This document shows, in pieces, positions 47,939 to 57,034 of a DNA stretch of 64,000 nucleotides. Under the pieces are notes generated by a model that was not told the DNA's origin, searched no databases, and saw nothing but the letters and a program-made list of their open reading frames with translations. Location: the NCBI GenBank assembly GCA_003963075.1, contig RXJV01000037.1, positions 16,545 through 80,544 of the forward strand, in the 5' to 3' direction. The stretch comes from Burkholderiales bacterium (GTDB lineage Bacteria; Pseudomonadota; Gammaproteobacteria; Burkholderiales; Burkholderiaceae_C). How positions within the stretch are numbered: the stretch's first letter is position 1; each line of letters starts with the position of its first letter. Position numbers and translations under genes: made by a program.

Positions 47939-48520
47939 ATGAACGCTTCTTCGGATTACTTTCGCCAGATCGAAGCCCTGCGCCCCACCCTGCTGAAGTA
48001 TGCGCGGCTGCAGCTGCGCAACCCGGCCTGGGCCGAGGACGCGGTGTCCGACACCTTGCTGGCGGCCCTGGAAAAGCCGCAGGCCTTTGCCGGCGCGAGC
48101 CAGATCAAGACCTGGTTGATCGGCATCCTCAAGCACAAGCTGGTCGATCAGATTCGCAAGAACAGCCGCGAACTGTCGACCTCGGCCACGACCGAGGATG
48201 GCGAGGACCTGGAAGACATGCTGTTCTCCAGCAACGGCCATTGGCGCGAGACCCAACATGACTGGGGCAATCCGGAGGACGCGCTGCGCCAGATGGACTT
48301 CATGCGCGTGCTGGAGGCCTGCGTCGAGAAGCTACCCGGCCAGCAGGGCCGGCTGTTCATGATGCGCGAGTGGCTGGAGCTGGAGTCCGACGAAATCTGT
48401 AAGGAACTCTCGATCACGCCGACCACCCTCTGGGTCATGCTGCACCGGGCCCGCTTGAGACTCAAAGAGTGTCTGCAGGCCGGCTGGTTCGCGCAGAAGG
48501 CCGCTGGAGAGGTGAATTGA
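47939..48520 (+). CDS. ECF-type sigma factor
   Basis: A 193-residue sigma-70-family factor with region 2 (LRPTLLKYARLQLRNPAWAEDAVSDTLLAAL) and region 4 (LPGQQGRLFMMREWLELESDEICKELSITPTTLWVMLHRARLRLKECL) separated by an acidic linker. It is divergent from the bufferin operon, and ECF factors are known regulators of bufferin genes in other proteobacteria, so it may drive bufA1. The next gene, coupled at its stop, looks like its anti-sigma factor. Confidence 0.92.
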   Translation: MNASSDYFRQIEALRPTLLKYARLQLRNPAWAEDAVSDTLLAALEKPQAFAGASQIKTWLIGILKHKLVDQIRKNSRELSTSATTEDGEDLEDMLFSSNGHWRETQHDWGNPEDALRQMDFMRVLEACVEKLPGQQGRLFMMREWLELESDEICKELSITPTTLWVMLHRARLRLKECLQAGWFAQKAAGEVN

Positions 48521-48711
48521 TCAAGCCGATGCTGACCTGCCGCGAGACCACGGCGCTCGTCCTGCAAGCCGAAGACCGCCGCCTGCCGCTGACCGAGCGC
48601 CTGGCGATGCGGCTGCATCAGCGCATCTGCCGCAACTGCCGCCGCTTCAACCGCCAGGTCGAACTGATGCGCCGGGCCAGCGCCCGCTGGCGCCAGTACA
48701 CCCAGGACTGA
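48517..48711 (+). CDS. Small zinc-finger anti-sigma-like protein
   Basis: A 64-residue protein overlapping the sigma gene stop (TTG start with GGAGAGG upstream; an ATG at 48529 is the alternative). The sequence MLTCRETTALVLQAEDRRLPLTERLAMRLHQRICRNCRRF shows Cys, and His-x3-Cys-x2-Cys, the ZAS/zf-HC2 ligand set of zinc anti-sigma factors. It has no membrane segment, so it would be a soluble anti-sigma holding the upstream ECF factor until metal or thiol stress releases it. Function inferred from motif and operon position. Confidence 0.8.
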   Translation: MIKPMLTCRETTALVLQAEDRRLPLTERLAMRLHQRICRNCRRFNRQVELMRRASARWRQYTQD

Positions 48712-48817
48712 AGCCGCGCGCAGCAGCGGCGCCGTGGCGATTGGCGGGCAGACCTCGGCACGCCGGCGCCATGCGAGTGGCCCTCCATAATGGTGCGCAG
48801 TCCATTTGCGCGAATCC

Positions 48818-51349
48818 ATGTCCGACCCGTCACAGCCCCTGCCCTGGCCCCATGGCGACGCCGACACATCCGCCGCTGCTGCGGGCGGGCCGGTGTCCGG
48901 CTTTCTCTGGCCCACCCCGCCCTATGCGGCCTACCCTCAGGCGCAGGCGCAGCGCGGCTCCGAGCCGTGTGAAATCCTTGGGCTGAACAACAGCCGCAGC
49001 AATGGCCAGCTGCTGTCCCTGGACATGGCAACCCGCCTGGTGACCATCAACGTGCCGCCGGCACGCAACGGCATGCCGTTGAAGTTCAGCCAGTTCCGGG
49101 CGATCAAGCTGCTCAACCCGGTGGTGGTGCCACCGCGCCATGCCGGCGACCTGAACTCGCCGCTCAGCGTCGACCAACGGCCGCGCAGCGACTTCCGCCT
49201 GGTCTTCAACGGCGGCGACGAGCTCAAGGGCGTCACGATCGGCCACCAGCATGACAAGCTGGGCCTGTTCCTGTTTCCGCCGCTGTCCGAGAACGACGAT
49301 TCGGTGCGCCGCGTCTTCGTGCCGCGCGAGGTGCTGTCGCATTTCGAGATCGGCGAGCGCATCGGCGATCTGCTGCTGAAGGACAAGCTGGTCACGCCGG
49401 AGCAGCTCAGTGCCGCGGCGGCGGAGCAGAACGGCCTGCGCCAGCGCCGGGTCGGCGACATCCTGGTGGACCAGAACATCGTCACCGCAGAACAGCTGCT
49501 GCAGGCCATCGAGCAGCAGGCCAAGATGCCGATGGTGCGCATCGGCGAGGCCCTGCTCGCGCTTGAGCTGGTGACGCCCGAGCAGCTCGAGATTGCGCTC
49601 GGCCAGCAGCGCGAGGACCGCTCCGTGCCGCTGGGCGAACTGCTGGTGCGCAAGGGCGTCATCAGCCGTGCGCAGCTGCAGTCGGCCCTGGCCCGCAAGA
49701 TGGGCTACCCGGTGGTCAATGTCGAGAGCTTTGCGATCGAGCCCGATGCGGTGCGCAAGCTGCCCTATGCGGTCGCCAAGCGGCTCGAGGTGCTGCCGCT
49801 GGTCCTGCGTGACGGCCGGCTCATCGTTGCGATGGAAGACCCGACCCGGCGCGACGCGATCGACGAGGTCGAGTTCATCACCCAGCTCAAGGTGGTGCCG
49901 ACGCTGACCAAGCTCGGCACGCTGCAGTTTGCGGTGCCCAGCACCTTCGAGCGCTTCGGCGGGGATGGCCCCCAGCAGCGGGCCGACACGGCGCTGCCGG
50001 ACTTCCAGGCCGACTTCGTGCCGGACAGCTCCAACAAGCTGATCGAAAGCCTGGAACGCGACAGCAGCGAGCGGGGTGGTGCCGAAGATGCGCCCATCGA
50101 GCAGAGCGACAACTCGCTGGTGCGGCTGATCAACACCATGATCATCGAGGCACACGGCCAGGGCGTGTCCGACATCCACGTCGAGACCTATGCCGGCCGC
50201 GAAAAGCTCAAGATCCGCTTCCGCCGCGACGGCGTGCTGCAGCCCTACCTGGAGCTGCCGCACACCTACCGCAACGCGATGATCGCGCGCATCAAGATCA
50301 TGTGCGACCTCGACATCTCCGAGCGTCGCAAGCCCCAGGACGGCAAGATCAATTTCGCCCGCTTCTCGCCCCAGCACAAGCTGGAGCTGCGCGTCGCCAC
50401 CATCCCGACCAACAACGGGCTGGAGGACGTGGTCATGCGCCTGCTGGCGTCCAGCAAGCCCATGCCGCTGGAGCGCATCGGGCTGTCGCCCGCCAACCTC
50501 GCCGCGCTGCAGTCCGCGGTCGGCCGGCCCTACGGCATGGTGCTGTGCGTTGGACCGACCGGCTCCGGCAAGACGACGACGCTGCATTCGGCCCTCAGTC
50601 ACATCAACACGCCGGAACGCAAGATCTGGACCGCCGAGGATCCGGTCGAAATCACCCAGGCCGGGCTGCGCCAGGTCCAGGTCAACCCGAAGATTGACTG
50701 GACCTTTGCCAAGGCACTGCGCGCCTTCCTGCGCGCCGACCCCGACGTCATCATGGTGGGCGAAATCCGCGACCAGGAAACAGCCGAGATCGCGGTCGAG
50801 GCCTCGCTGACCGGCCACCTGGTGCTGTCAACCCTGCACACCAACAGCGCGCCGGAAACCATCACCCGGCTGCTGGACATGGGCATGGACCCCTTCAATT
50901 TTGCCGACTCGCTGCTCGCGGTGCTGGCCCAGCGTCTGGTGCGGCGGTGCTGCAGCAAATGCCAGACCAGCGAGCCGCTGTCCGAGGCCGATCTCGGCGA
51001 GCTGCTGGACGACTACCTGCACGTCTTTCCTGCCGACGCGCGGCCGAGCAAGCTGGCGCTGATGTCCGAGTGGATCACGCTCTACGGCCAGAGCGGGCGG
51101 CTCATGAAGTACACCAGCCCCGGTTGCGGCGCCTGCGGTGGCAGCGGCTACAAGGGGCGCGCCGGCCTGCACGAACTGCTGACCGTGTCCAAAAACCTGC
51201 GGCGCCTGATCCAGACCGGAGCGCGCGCCGAGGAAATCCAGCTTGCCGCCCTCGGCGAAGGCATGCGCTCGCTGCGCCAGGACGGCATCGTCAAGGTGCT
51301 GCAGGGCATCACCACCATCGCCGAGGTCCACGCCACGAGCAACACATGA
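48818..51349 (+). CDS. PilB/MshE-type pilus assembly ATPase with extended N-terminus
   Basis: An 843-residue GspE-family ATPase. Residues 1-175 are an unusual extension with a strand-rich domain (SDFRLVFNGGDELKGVTIG). Next come MshEN-type repeats (IGDLLLKDKLVTPEQL, VGDILVDQNIVTAEQL, LGELLVRKGVISRAQL), which bind c-di-GMP in MshE. The motor domain has Walker A GPTGSGKT (579-586), GEIRDQETAEIA and zinc cysteines RRCCSKC with GCGACGG. It is much longer than usual and is followed by a second, shorter ATPase. Start at the ATG 48818; a TTG 12 bases earlier is in frame. Confidence 0.9.
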   Translation: MSDPSQPLPWPHGDADTSAAAAGGPVSGFLWPTPPYAAYPQAQAQRGSEPCEILGLNNSRSNGQLLSLDMATRLVTINVPPARNGMPLKFSQFRAIKLLNPVVVPPRHAGDLNSPLSVDQRPRSDFRLVFNGGDELKGVTIGHQHDKLGLFLFPPLSENDDSVRRVFVPREVLSHFEIGERIGDLLLKDKLVTPEQLSAAAAEQNGLRQRRVGDILVDQNIVTAEQLLQAIEQQAKMPMVRIGEALLALELVTPEQLEIALGQQREDRSVPLGELLVRKGVISRAQLQSALARKMGYPVVNVESFAIEPDAVRKLPYAVAKRLEVLPLVLRDGRLIVAMEDPTRRDAIDEVEFITQLKVVPTLTKLGTLQFAVPSTFERFGGDGPQQRADTALPDFQADFVPDSSNKLIESLERDSSERGGAEDAPIEQSDNSLVRLINTMIIEAHGQGVSDIHVETYAGREKLKIRFRRDGVLQPYLELPHTYRNAMIARIKIMCDLDISERRKPQDGKINFARFSPQHKLELRVATIPTNNGLEDVVMRLLASSKPMPLERIGLSPANLAALQSAVGRPYGMVLCVGPTGSGKTTTLHSALSHINTPERKIWTAEDPVEITQAGLRQVQVNPKIDWTFAKALRAFLRADPDVIMVGEIRDQETAEIAVEASLTGHLVLSTLHTNSAPETITRLLDMGMDPFNFADSLLAVLAQRLVRRCCSKCQTSEPLSEADLGELLDDYLHVFPADARPSKLALMSEWITLYGQSGRLMKYTSPGCGACGGSGYKGRAGLHELLTVSKNLRRLIQTGARAEEIQLAALGEGMRSLRQDGIVKVLQGITTIAEVHATSNT

Positions 51350-51363
51350 GCAGGACGACCCCA

Positions 51364-51398
51364 CCCCCCAGCGCTTCGCGCGCGCCCCTGATGGGGGG
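51364..51398. repeat. GC-rich imperfect stem-loop between the two ATPase genes
   Basis: CCCCCCA (51364-51370) and TGGGGGG (51392-51398) frame an inner GCGCTTCGCGC element. The 150-base gap around it has no ORF with a sensible start and looks like a dispersed intergenic element; such GC-rich stem-loops are frequent in Burkholderiales genomes. It could also weaken read-through between the two ATPases. Confidence 0.4.
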
Positions 51399-51499
51399 CT
51401 GCCCGCGGCCCGGCCAAGCCGGTTCGGCGGCGATCGCTCGGGAAGGTCGTCTCGCGCCTCCGGTTTCAGCGACGCAGCCTATTTGGAGCCCATGAAGCG

Positions 51500-53236
51500 A
51501 TGAGTGAAGCGACCGCCGACACCACCACTGCAGCCCCACGCCCCAAACTCCGGCTGGGCGATGTCCTCGTCGAGCAGCAGCTGATCTCGGCCGATCAGCT
51601 GACGCAGGCCCTGGAGCTGCAGCGTGCCACCGGCAAAAAGCTCGGCCGCATCCTGATCGAAGCCAACCTCATCACCGAGGAGGCACTGGCCCATGTGCTG
51701 GCCCGCCAGCTGCGCGCGCCCTTTGTCAACCTCAAGACCTTTCCGCTGAAGACCGAGCTGGTGCGCCTGCTGCCCGAGACGCCGGCGCGGCGCTTCCGGG
51801 CGCTGGTGCTGGAGGATCGCGGCGACACGCTGCTGGTGGCCATGGCCGACCCGCTGGACCTGTTCGGCTTCGACGAACTCGCCAAGATCCTCAAGCGGCG
51901 CTTGGCGATGGCGGTCGTCGCGGATAGCCAGCTGGCCGCCGCCTACGACAAGCATTACCGCCGCAGCGACGAAATCTCGGGTCTGGCCAAGGCGCTGGAG
52001 AAGGACCTCGGCGACGCGGTGGACTTCGGCACGTTGCAGGCCAGCGTCGGCCAGGAGGGCGCGCCGGTCGTGCGCCTGCTGCAGTCGGTGTTCGAGGACG
52101 CCACCCGCGCGGGCGCATCCGATGTCCACATCGAGCCGCAGGAAGGCGAGCTGCTGATCCGCAACCGCGTCGACGGGCTGCTGCAGACGCTGACCCAGGC
52201 CGACAAGCGCATCGCACCGGCGCTGGCCCAGCGCCTGAAGCTGATGGCCGGGCTCGACATCTCCGAAAAGCGCCTGCCCCAGGACGGCCGCTTCACGCTG
52301 CGGCTGTCGGACCGCACGCTGGACGTTCGCCTGTCGACCATGCCCAGCCAGTACGGCGAATCGGTCGTGATGCGCCTGCTCGGCCAGGGGTCGGCGTTGC
52401 GCCGGCTGGAACAGATCGGCATGCCGGACGACATGCTCAAGCGCTTCCGCGAGCTGTTGGGCCGGGACGCCGGCATGATCCTCGTGACCGGCCCCACCGG
52501 CTCGGGCAAGACCTCGACGCTCTACGCCGCGCTGGCCGAGCTGGACTCGGAAAAACTCAAGATCATCACGGCCGAAGACCCGATCGAATACCGCCTGCCG
52601 GGCCTGACCCAGGTCCAGGTCAACGAGAAGATCGAGCTCAGCTTCGCCAAGGTGCTGCGCGCCGCGCTGCGCCAGGACCCCGACGTCATCCTGGTCGGCG
52701 AAATGCGCGACGCCGAGACCGCCGAGATCGGCCTGCGCGCCGCCATCACCGGCCACCTGCTGCTAAGCACGCTGCACACCAAGGACACGGTGTCCACGCC
52801 CTTCCGGCTGCTCGACATGGGCGCCCCGCCCTTCATGGTGGCCACGTCGCTGCAGGCCGTGCTGGCCCAGCGCCTGCTGCGCGGCGTCTGCAAGCACTGC
52901 GCCGAGCCCCACCTGGCCACGCCGCAGGAGCAGGCCTGGGTCAACGAGGTGCTGGCACTGAACGGCGAGGCGGCCGGCCCGGTGCAAAGCGTCAAAGGCC
53001 GCGGCTGCGCCGAATGCCACGGCACCGGCTACCAGGGCCGGCGCGGCATCTACGAGATGCTGGAGCTGGACCCGGACATGGCCCTGGCCATCCAGAAAAG
53101 CGATGCCGGCGCCTTCCTGAGTGCCGCGCGCCGCGCCCTCAAGGGCAAGACGCTGGCCGATCGCAGCCTGGCCCTGGTGCGCGAGGGTAGGACCTCGTTG
53201 GCCGAGGCGGTACGCATCAGCGTCGACGCGGAATGA
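51500..53236 (+). CDS. mshE: MshE-like pilus assembly ATPase
   Basis: A 578-residue GspE-family ATPase, the length of Vibrio MshE. Two N-terminal MshEN repeats (LGDVLVEQQLISADQL, LGRILIEANLITEEAL) carry the c-di-GMP-binding pattern. The motor domain has Walker A GPTGSGKT at 331-338, GEMRDAETAEIG and LSTLHTKD, with zinc cysteines in VCKHC and GCAECHGTG. It powers pilin polymerisation with the GspF-type protein encoded next. Confidence 0.92.
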   Translation: MSEATADTTTAAPRPKLRLGDVLVEQQLISADQLTQALELQRATGKKLGRILIEANLITEEALAHVLARQLRAPFVNLKTFPLKTELVRLLPETPARRFRALVLEDRGDTLLVAMADPLDLFGFDELAKILKRRLAMAVVADSQLAAAYDKHYRRSDEISGLAKALEKDLGDAVDFGTLQASVGQEGAPVVRLLQSVFEDATRAGASDVHIEPQEGELLIRNRVDGLLQTLTQADKRIAPALAQRLKLMAGLDISEKRLPQDGRFTLRLSDRTLDVRLSTMPSQYGESVVMRLLGQGSALRRLEQIGMPDDMLKRFRELLGRDAGMILVTGPTGSGKTSTLYAALAELDSEKLKIITAEDPIEYRLPGLTQVQVNEKIELSFAKVLRAALRQDPDVILVGEMRDAETAEIGLRAAITGHLLLSTLHTKDTVSTPFRLLDMGAPPFMVATSLQAVLAQRLLRGVCKHCAEPHLATPQEQAWVNEVLALNGEAAGPVQSVKGRGCAECHGTGYQGRRGIYEMLELDPDMALAIQKSDAGAFLSAARRALKGKTLADRSLALVREGRTSLAEAVRISVDAE

Positions 53237-53384
53237 ACCCGGCCCTCGCCCGTCTCGCGCCGCTGCACGCCGGCCCGCCTGGTCGGTCCGCGCAGGCGCC
53301 GGCGACGCCCGCGGCATCGAGCCGCGAGCCCATAACCCGCGGGCCACGGCTCACAATTTTCAAGCCACGACGACCGGAGTCGAC

Positions 53385-54614
53385 ATGAACTTCGCGTTCA
53401 AAGGCCGCAACGGCCGCGGCGAACTGGTGGAAGGCATCGTCGATGCTGCGAGCAGCGATGCCGTGGCCGCCCAGCTGATGGCCGGCGGCGTCGTGCCGGT
53501 CAGCATCGAGCCGACGCTGGCTGCCGCCAGCGCCGCCTCGGGCGGCGCCTGGCTGGAGGCCCTGTTGGCCCGCCCGATCACGCTGGACGACACGCTGGTG
53601 CTGACGCGCCAGATGTACACGCTGCAAAAAGCTGGCGTGCCCATCCTGCGCGCGCTGGCCGGCCTGGAGGCGTCCACCTCCCACCCCGGCATCATCCACC
53701 TGCTGCAGGACGTGCGCGCCAGCCTCGACCAGGGCCGCGAGCTGGCCACCGCCTTCACCCGCCACCCGGCCGTGTTCAGCGCCTTCTATGTCGCGATGAC
53801 GCGCGTCGGGGAGCTGACCGGCCGGCTGACCGAGGTCTTCCAGCGCCTGTCCGAACACCTGGAGTTCGAGCTCGACATCCGCGCCCGCATCAAGCAGGCG
53901 CTGCGCTACCCCATCATGGTCGTCAGCGCGATGGCGATCGCGCTGGTCATCATCAACCTCTTCGTGCTACCGAAGTTCGCCGAGGTCTTCGCCCATTTCA
54001 AGACCGAGCTGCCGCTGATGACGCGCATCCTGCTCGGCTTCTCGGGCTGGACGGTGCGGTGGTGGCCACTGGTGGTGGCCGGCCTGATCGGCGCCGGCCT
54101 CGCCTGGCGCAACTGGATCGCCACCCCGGGCGGCCGCTACGCCTGGGACCGCTTCAAGCTCAGGCTGCCCATCGCCGGCAACATCGTGCTCAAGGCCACG
54201 CTGGCCCGCTTTGCACGCAGCTTCGCATTGGCCAGCAGTTCGGGCGTGCCGATCAGCCAGACCATGACCGTGGTCGCCCAGACCGTCGACAACGCCTATA
54301 TCGGCGCCCGCATCGAGCAGATGCGCGACGGCGTCGAGCGTGGCGAGAGCATCTCCCGCTGCGCGACCGGCACCGGCGTCTTCACACCGATCGTGCTGCA
54401 GATGATTGCGGTCGGCGAGGAGACCGGCGAGCTCGACACGCTGATGACCGAGATCGCGCAGATGTACGAACGCGAGACCGACTACGCGATCAAGGGTCTG
54501 TCGGCTGCGATCGAGCCCATCCTGCTGGCCATCATCGGCGCGATGGTGCTGGTACTGGCCCTGGGCGTCTTCCTGCCGCTGTGGAATCTCGGCCAGGCCG
54601 CGATGGGGCGCTGA
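53385..54614 (+). CDS. mshG: GspF/MshG-like inner-membrane platform protein
   Basis: A 409-residue T2SS-F protein with two repeated halves. Each has the typical helical segment (LTRQMYTLQKAGVPILRALAG and FARSFALASSSGVPISQTM), and there are three membrane helices (about 170-195, 220-240, 375-400). It is the platform through which the ATPase drives pilin assembly. The start is set by similarity at the ATG 53385; the 148-base gap before it shows nothing else. Confidence 0.92.
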   Translation: MNFAFKGRNGRGELVEGIVDAASSDAVAAQLMAGGVVPVSIEPTLAAASAASGGAWLEALLARPITLDDTLVLTRQMYTLQKAGVPILRALAGLEASTSHPGIIHLLQDVRASLDQGRELATAFTRHPAVFSAFYVAMTRVGELTGRLTEVFQRLSEHLEFELDIRARIKQALRYPIMVVSAMAIALVIINLFVLPKFAEVFAHFKTELPLMTRILLGFSGWTVRWWPLVVAGLIGAGLAWRNWIATPGGRYAWDRFKLRLPIAGNIVLKATLARFARSFALASSSGVPISQTMTVVAQTVDNAYIGARIEQMRDGVERGESISRCATGTGVFTPIVLQMIAVGEETGELDTLMTEIAQMYERETDYAIKGLSAAIEPILLAIIGAMVLVLALGVFLPLWNLGQAAMGR

Positions 54615-54757
54615 CCCCCGCGCGTGTGATCCCCACCACGGTTTGCGGGCGCTGAGCAACCGCGGTGCGAACCCGTGCGCAATTCACTTTTCAAGGCCGC
54701 GAGCCTGGCTGATAGTCTTTTCATCTTGGACCACAGCGCATCGCGCAGGAAGACCCC

Positions 54758-55156
54758 ATGAAGAAACATCAGCAATCCGGCTTCACCCTGATCGAACTGG
54801 TGATGGTCATCGTCATCCTCGGCGTGCTGGCCGCCGTCGCCCTGCCCAAGTTCGTCAGCGTCGATGCCGACGCCAAGGTCGCAGCCCTGAACGGCGTGGC
54901 CGGTGCGCTGAGCTCGGCCTCGGCCATCAACTACGCCAGCCGCAAGGCCAACTCGTCCAAGGGCAATGCCGTCGCCAACTGCACCGACGTCGCCACCTCG
55001 CTGCAAGGCGGCCTGCCGAGCGGCTACACCATCGATTCAGCTGCCCTCACCGTGGACACCACCTCAACGACCTGCGTGGTGCGCCAGGCCGGCACGTCGG
55101 CGGCCGTTGGCACGAGCCCGACCGTTGCCGTGAACTTCACGGCCACCGGCATCTGA
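54758..55156 (+). CDS. mshA: MshA-like major pilin
   Basis: A 132-residue prepilin with a short leader MKKHQQSG, cleavage after Gly8, and mature FTLIELVMVIVILGVLAAVALPKF with Glu at +5. The pattern VSVDADAKVAALNGVAGALSSASAINYA and two cysteines (NCTDVATSLQGG, TCVVRQ) match MSHA pilins. It opens the pilin part of the cluster, with a 143-base leader suggesting its own promoter. The start of the next gene overlaps its stop (TGATG). Confidence 0.92.
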   Translation: MKKHQQSGFTLIELVMVIVILGVLAAVALPKFVSVDADAKVAALNGVAGALSSASAINYASRKANSSKGNAVANCTDVATSLQGGLPSGYTIDSAALTVDTTSTTCVVRQAGTSAAVGTSPTVAVNFTATGI

Positions 55157-55611
55157 TGCCCAAGGCGCCGCGCGCGGCGCCCGGCTTCACGCTGATCGAG
55201 CTGATCCTCGTCATCGTGATCACAGCCGCCCTGGCGGTGTTCGCCCTCCCTCGGGTGGTGGACACGACGCTGTGGCGGCTGCGCGCATTTGGCGACGACC
55301 TGCAGGCCCGCCACCAGGCGATGCTCAGGCTGGCGCTGCAGCAGCGCCGGCCCATCATCGCCACCATCACCGGCAGCGGCGTCAGCTGGGCCTACGGCAG
55401 CGGAACCGCGATTGCCAGCCTGCCCTGTCCAGCCACCGAGAGCCCCTGCATTGCCGAGGGCGGCAGCCGGACGGCCACCTTCAACAGCGGCAACAGCGGC
55501 ACGACGGCCACCAGCACCGGCGCCGCACTCACCGTCACGGTCGCCTACGGCAGCTACAGCCAGGCCTACCGCATCGAGGCCGATACCGGGCTCATGTACG
55601 CCACGCCCTGA
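55156..55611 (+). CDS. mshC: MshC-like minor pilin
   Basis: A 151-residue prepilin: cleavage after Gly10, mature FTLIELILVIVITAALAVFALPRV, followed by the MshC-like segment LQARHQAMLRLALQQRRPI and a beta domain rich in Ser/Thr/Gly. The position directly after mshA matches the Vibrio msh order A-C-D-O-P-Q. Confidence 0.88.
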   Translation: MPKAPRAAPGFTLIELILVIVITAALAVFALPRVVDTTLWRLRAFGDDLQARHQAMLRLALQQRRPIIATITGSGVSWAYGSGTAIASLPCPATESPCIAEGGSRTATFNSGNSGTTATSTGAALTVTVAYGSYSQAYRIEADTGLMYATP

Positions 55612-55621
55612 GGCTTGAGCG

Positions 55622-56209
55622 ATGACGGGGTCGGTTAGCATCCCGCGCATGCCGGCCCTGCGTCCCGGTCAGCGCCCGAGCGGCCTGTCGCTGATCGAAC
55701 TGCTGCTCTTCATCGTCGTCGTCGGCATCGCGCTGAGCGCGATGCTGATGGTCTTCGCCACCGCCACCAGGGCCAGCGTCGACCCGTTGATCCGCCGCCA
55801 GCAACTCGCCATCGCCGAGTCGCTGCTGCGCGAGGTCGAGCTGATGCCCTTCACCTGGTGCGACCCCGATCTGGACCCGAACTACTCGACGGCCACCAGC
55901 GCTGCCGGCTGCGCGACGGCCGAGGCCCTGGGCCCGGAGGCCGGCCAGACCCGCTACGGACCGGTCAGCTATTTCAACAACGTCAACGACTATGCCGGCT
56001 TCTCGATGAACGGCATTCGCGATGTGACCAACGCGGCCGTGTCCGGCCTGAGCGGCTATCAGGCCTCGGTGGCCGTCGCCAACACGGCGCTGGACATCGT
56101 GCCCGCGAGTGAAGCGCTGAAGATCACCGTGACCGTTACCGGCCCCGACAACAGCACCCTCAGCCTGCAGGGCTGGCGCACCCGCTATGCGCCCAACGAT
56201 GCGAACTGA
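55622..56209 (+). CDS. mshD: MshD-like minor pilin
   Basis: A 195-residue prepilin with a 21-residue leader (Gly21/Leu22, LSLIELLLFIVVVGIALSAML, Glu26). The segment RRQQLAIAESLLREVELMPFTWCDPD is MshD-like. An ATG at 55649 is an alternative start. Its end overlaps the next gene by 23 bases. Confidence 0.87.
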   Translation: MTGSVSIPRMPALRPGQRPSGLSLIELLLFIVVVGIALSAMLMVFATATRASVDPLIRRQQLAIAESLLREVELMPFTWCDPDLDPNYSTATSAAGCATAEALGPEAGQTRYGPVSYFNNVNDYAGFSMNGIRDVTNAAVSGLSGYQASVAVANTALDIVPASEALKITVTVTGPDNSTLSLQGWRTRYAPNDAN

Positions 56210-57032
56210 GCGCGCGCCGGCCCGGCGTCTCGCAGGCCCAGCCGGTCGGCCGCGCGGCTTCACGCTGATCGAGGCGGTGATGGTGATCGCCATCACCGGC
56301 GTGGTCATCGGCATCGTGGCCCTGTTCATCGCTCCGGCCACGACCGCCTACTTCTCCAGCTCGGCGCGAGCCCAGCTCGGCGACGCGGCCGACACCGCTC
56401 TGCGCCGCATCGCGCGCGACCTGGCCCAAGCCCTGCCCAACAGCGCCCGGGTGTCGGCCAATGGCCAGAGCCTGGAGCTGATCCCCGTCAGCGGCGCCGC
56501 CCGCTACGCGACCGACAGCGGCAACCCGCTGCTGTTCGGCGTCGTCGACACGGTGTTTGACATCGTCGGCCCGCCGCTCAAGCTCAGCCGCGCCGGCCAG
56601 CAGCTGGCCTGGTACAACCTCGGCGCCGGCACCCCGGATGCGGATGCCTACACGCTGTCCAATGTGCGCACCGCCACCAGCCCGGCGGGCAGTGCCACCA
56701 GCGTCGGTCTCAGCGGCGCGCCATTGCCGAACGCGCTGCAGTCGCCCCCCTTTCGGGTCTATGCGATCGAGCCCCCGGTGAGCTACCGCTGCGACCTGAC
56801 CGTCGGCACCCTCACCCGCTACAGCGGCTACGGCTTCTCCGCCACCCAGCCCGATCCACCGACCGCCGGCACCGCCGCCGTGCTGGCCCGCGACGTGTCT
56901 GCCTGCCAGTTCACCTACAGTGCCGGCGCCGTGGCGGCCCGCTATGCGCTGGTGACGCTGCAGCTCTCGCTGAGCCGCAACGGCGAGACGATCAACCTCT
57001 ACCACGCCGTCCACGTCGACAACCTGCCCTGA
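56187..57032 (+). CDS. mshO: MshO-like minor pilin
   Basis: A 281-residue prepilin: cleavage after Gly24, mature FTLIEAVMVIAITGVVIGIVALFI with Glu29. The following AQLGDAADTALRRIARDLAQALPNSARV is the MshO helix, then a PilW/GspJ-type beta domain with cysteines. An ATG at 56199 is possible. Confidence 0.88.
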   Translation: MRPTMRTERAPARRLAGPAGRPRGFTLIEAVMVIAITGVVIGIVALFIAPATTAYFSSSARAQLGDAADTALRRIARDLAQALPNSARVSANGQSLELIPVSGAARYATDSGNPLLFGVVDTVFDIVGPPLKLSRAGQQLAWYNLGAGTPDADAYTLSNVRTATSPAGSATSVGLSGAPLPNALQSPPFRVYAIEPPVSYRCDLTVGTLTRYSGYGFSATQPDPPTAGTAAVLARDVSACQFTYSAGAVAARYALVTLQLSLSRNGETINLYHAVHVDNLP

Positions 57033-57034
57033 CC

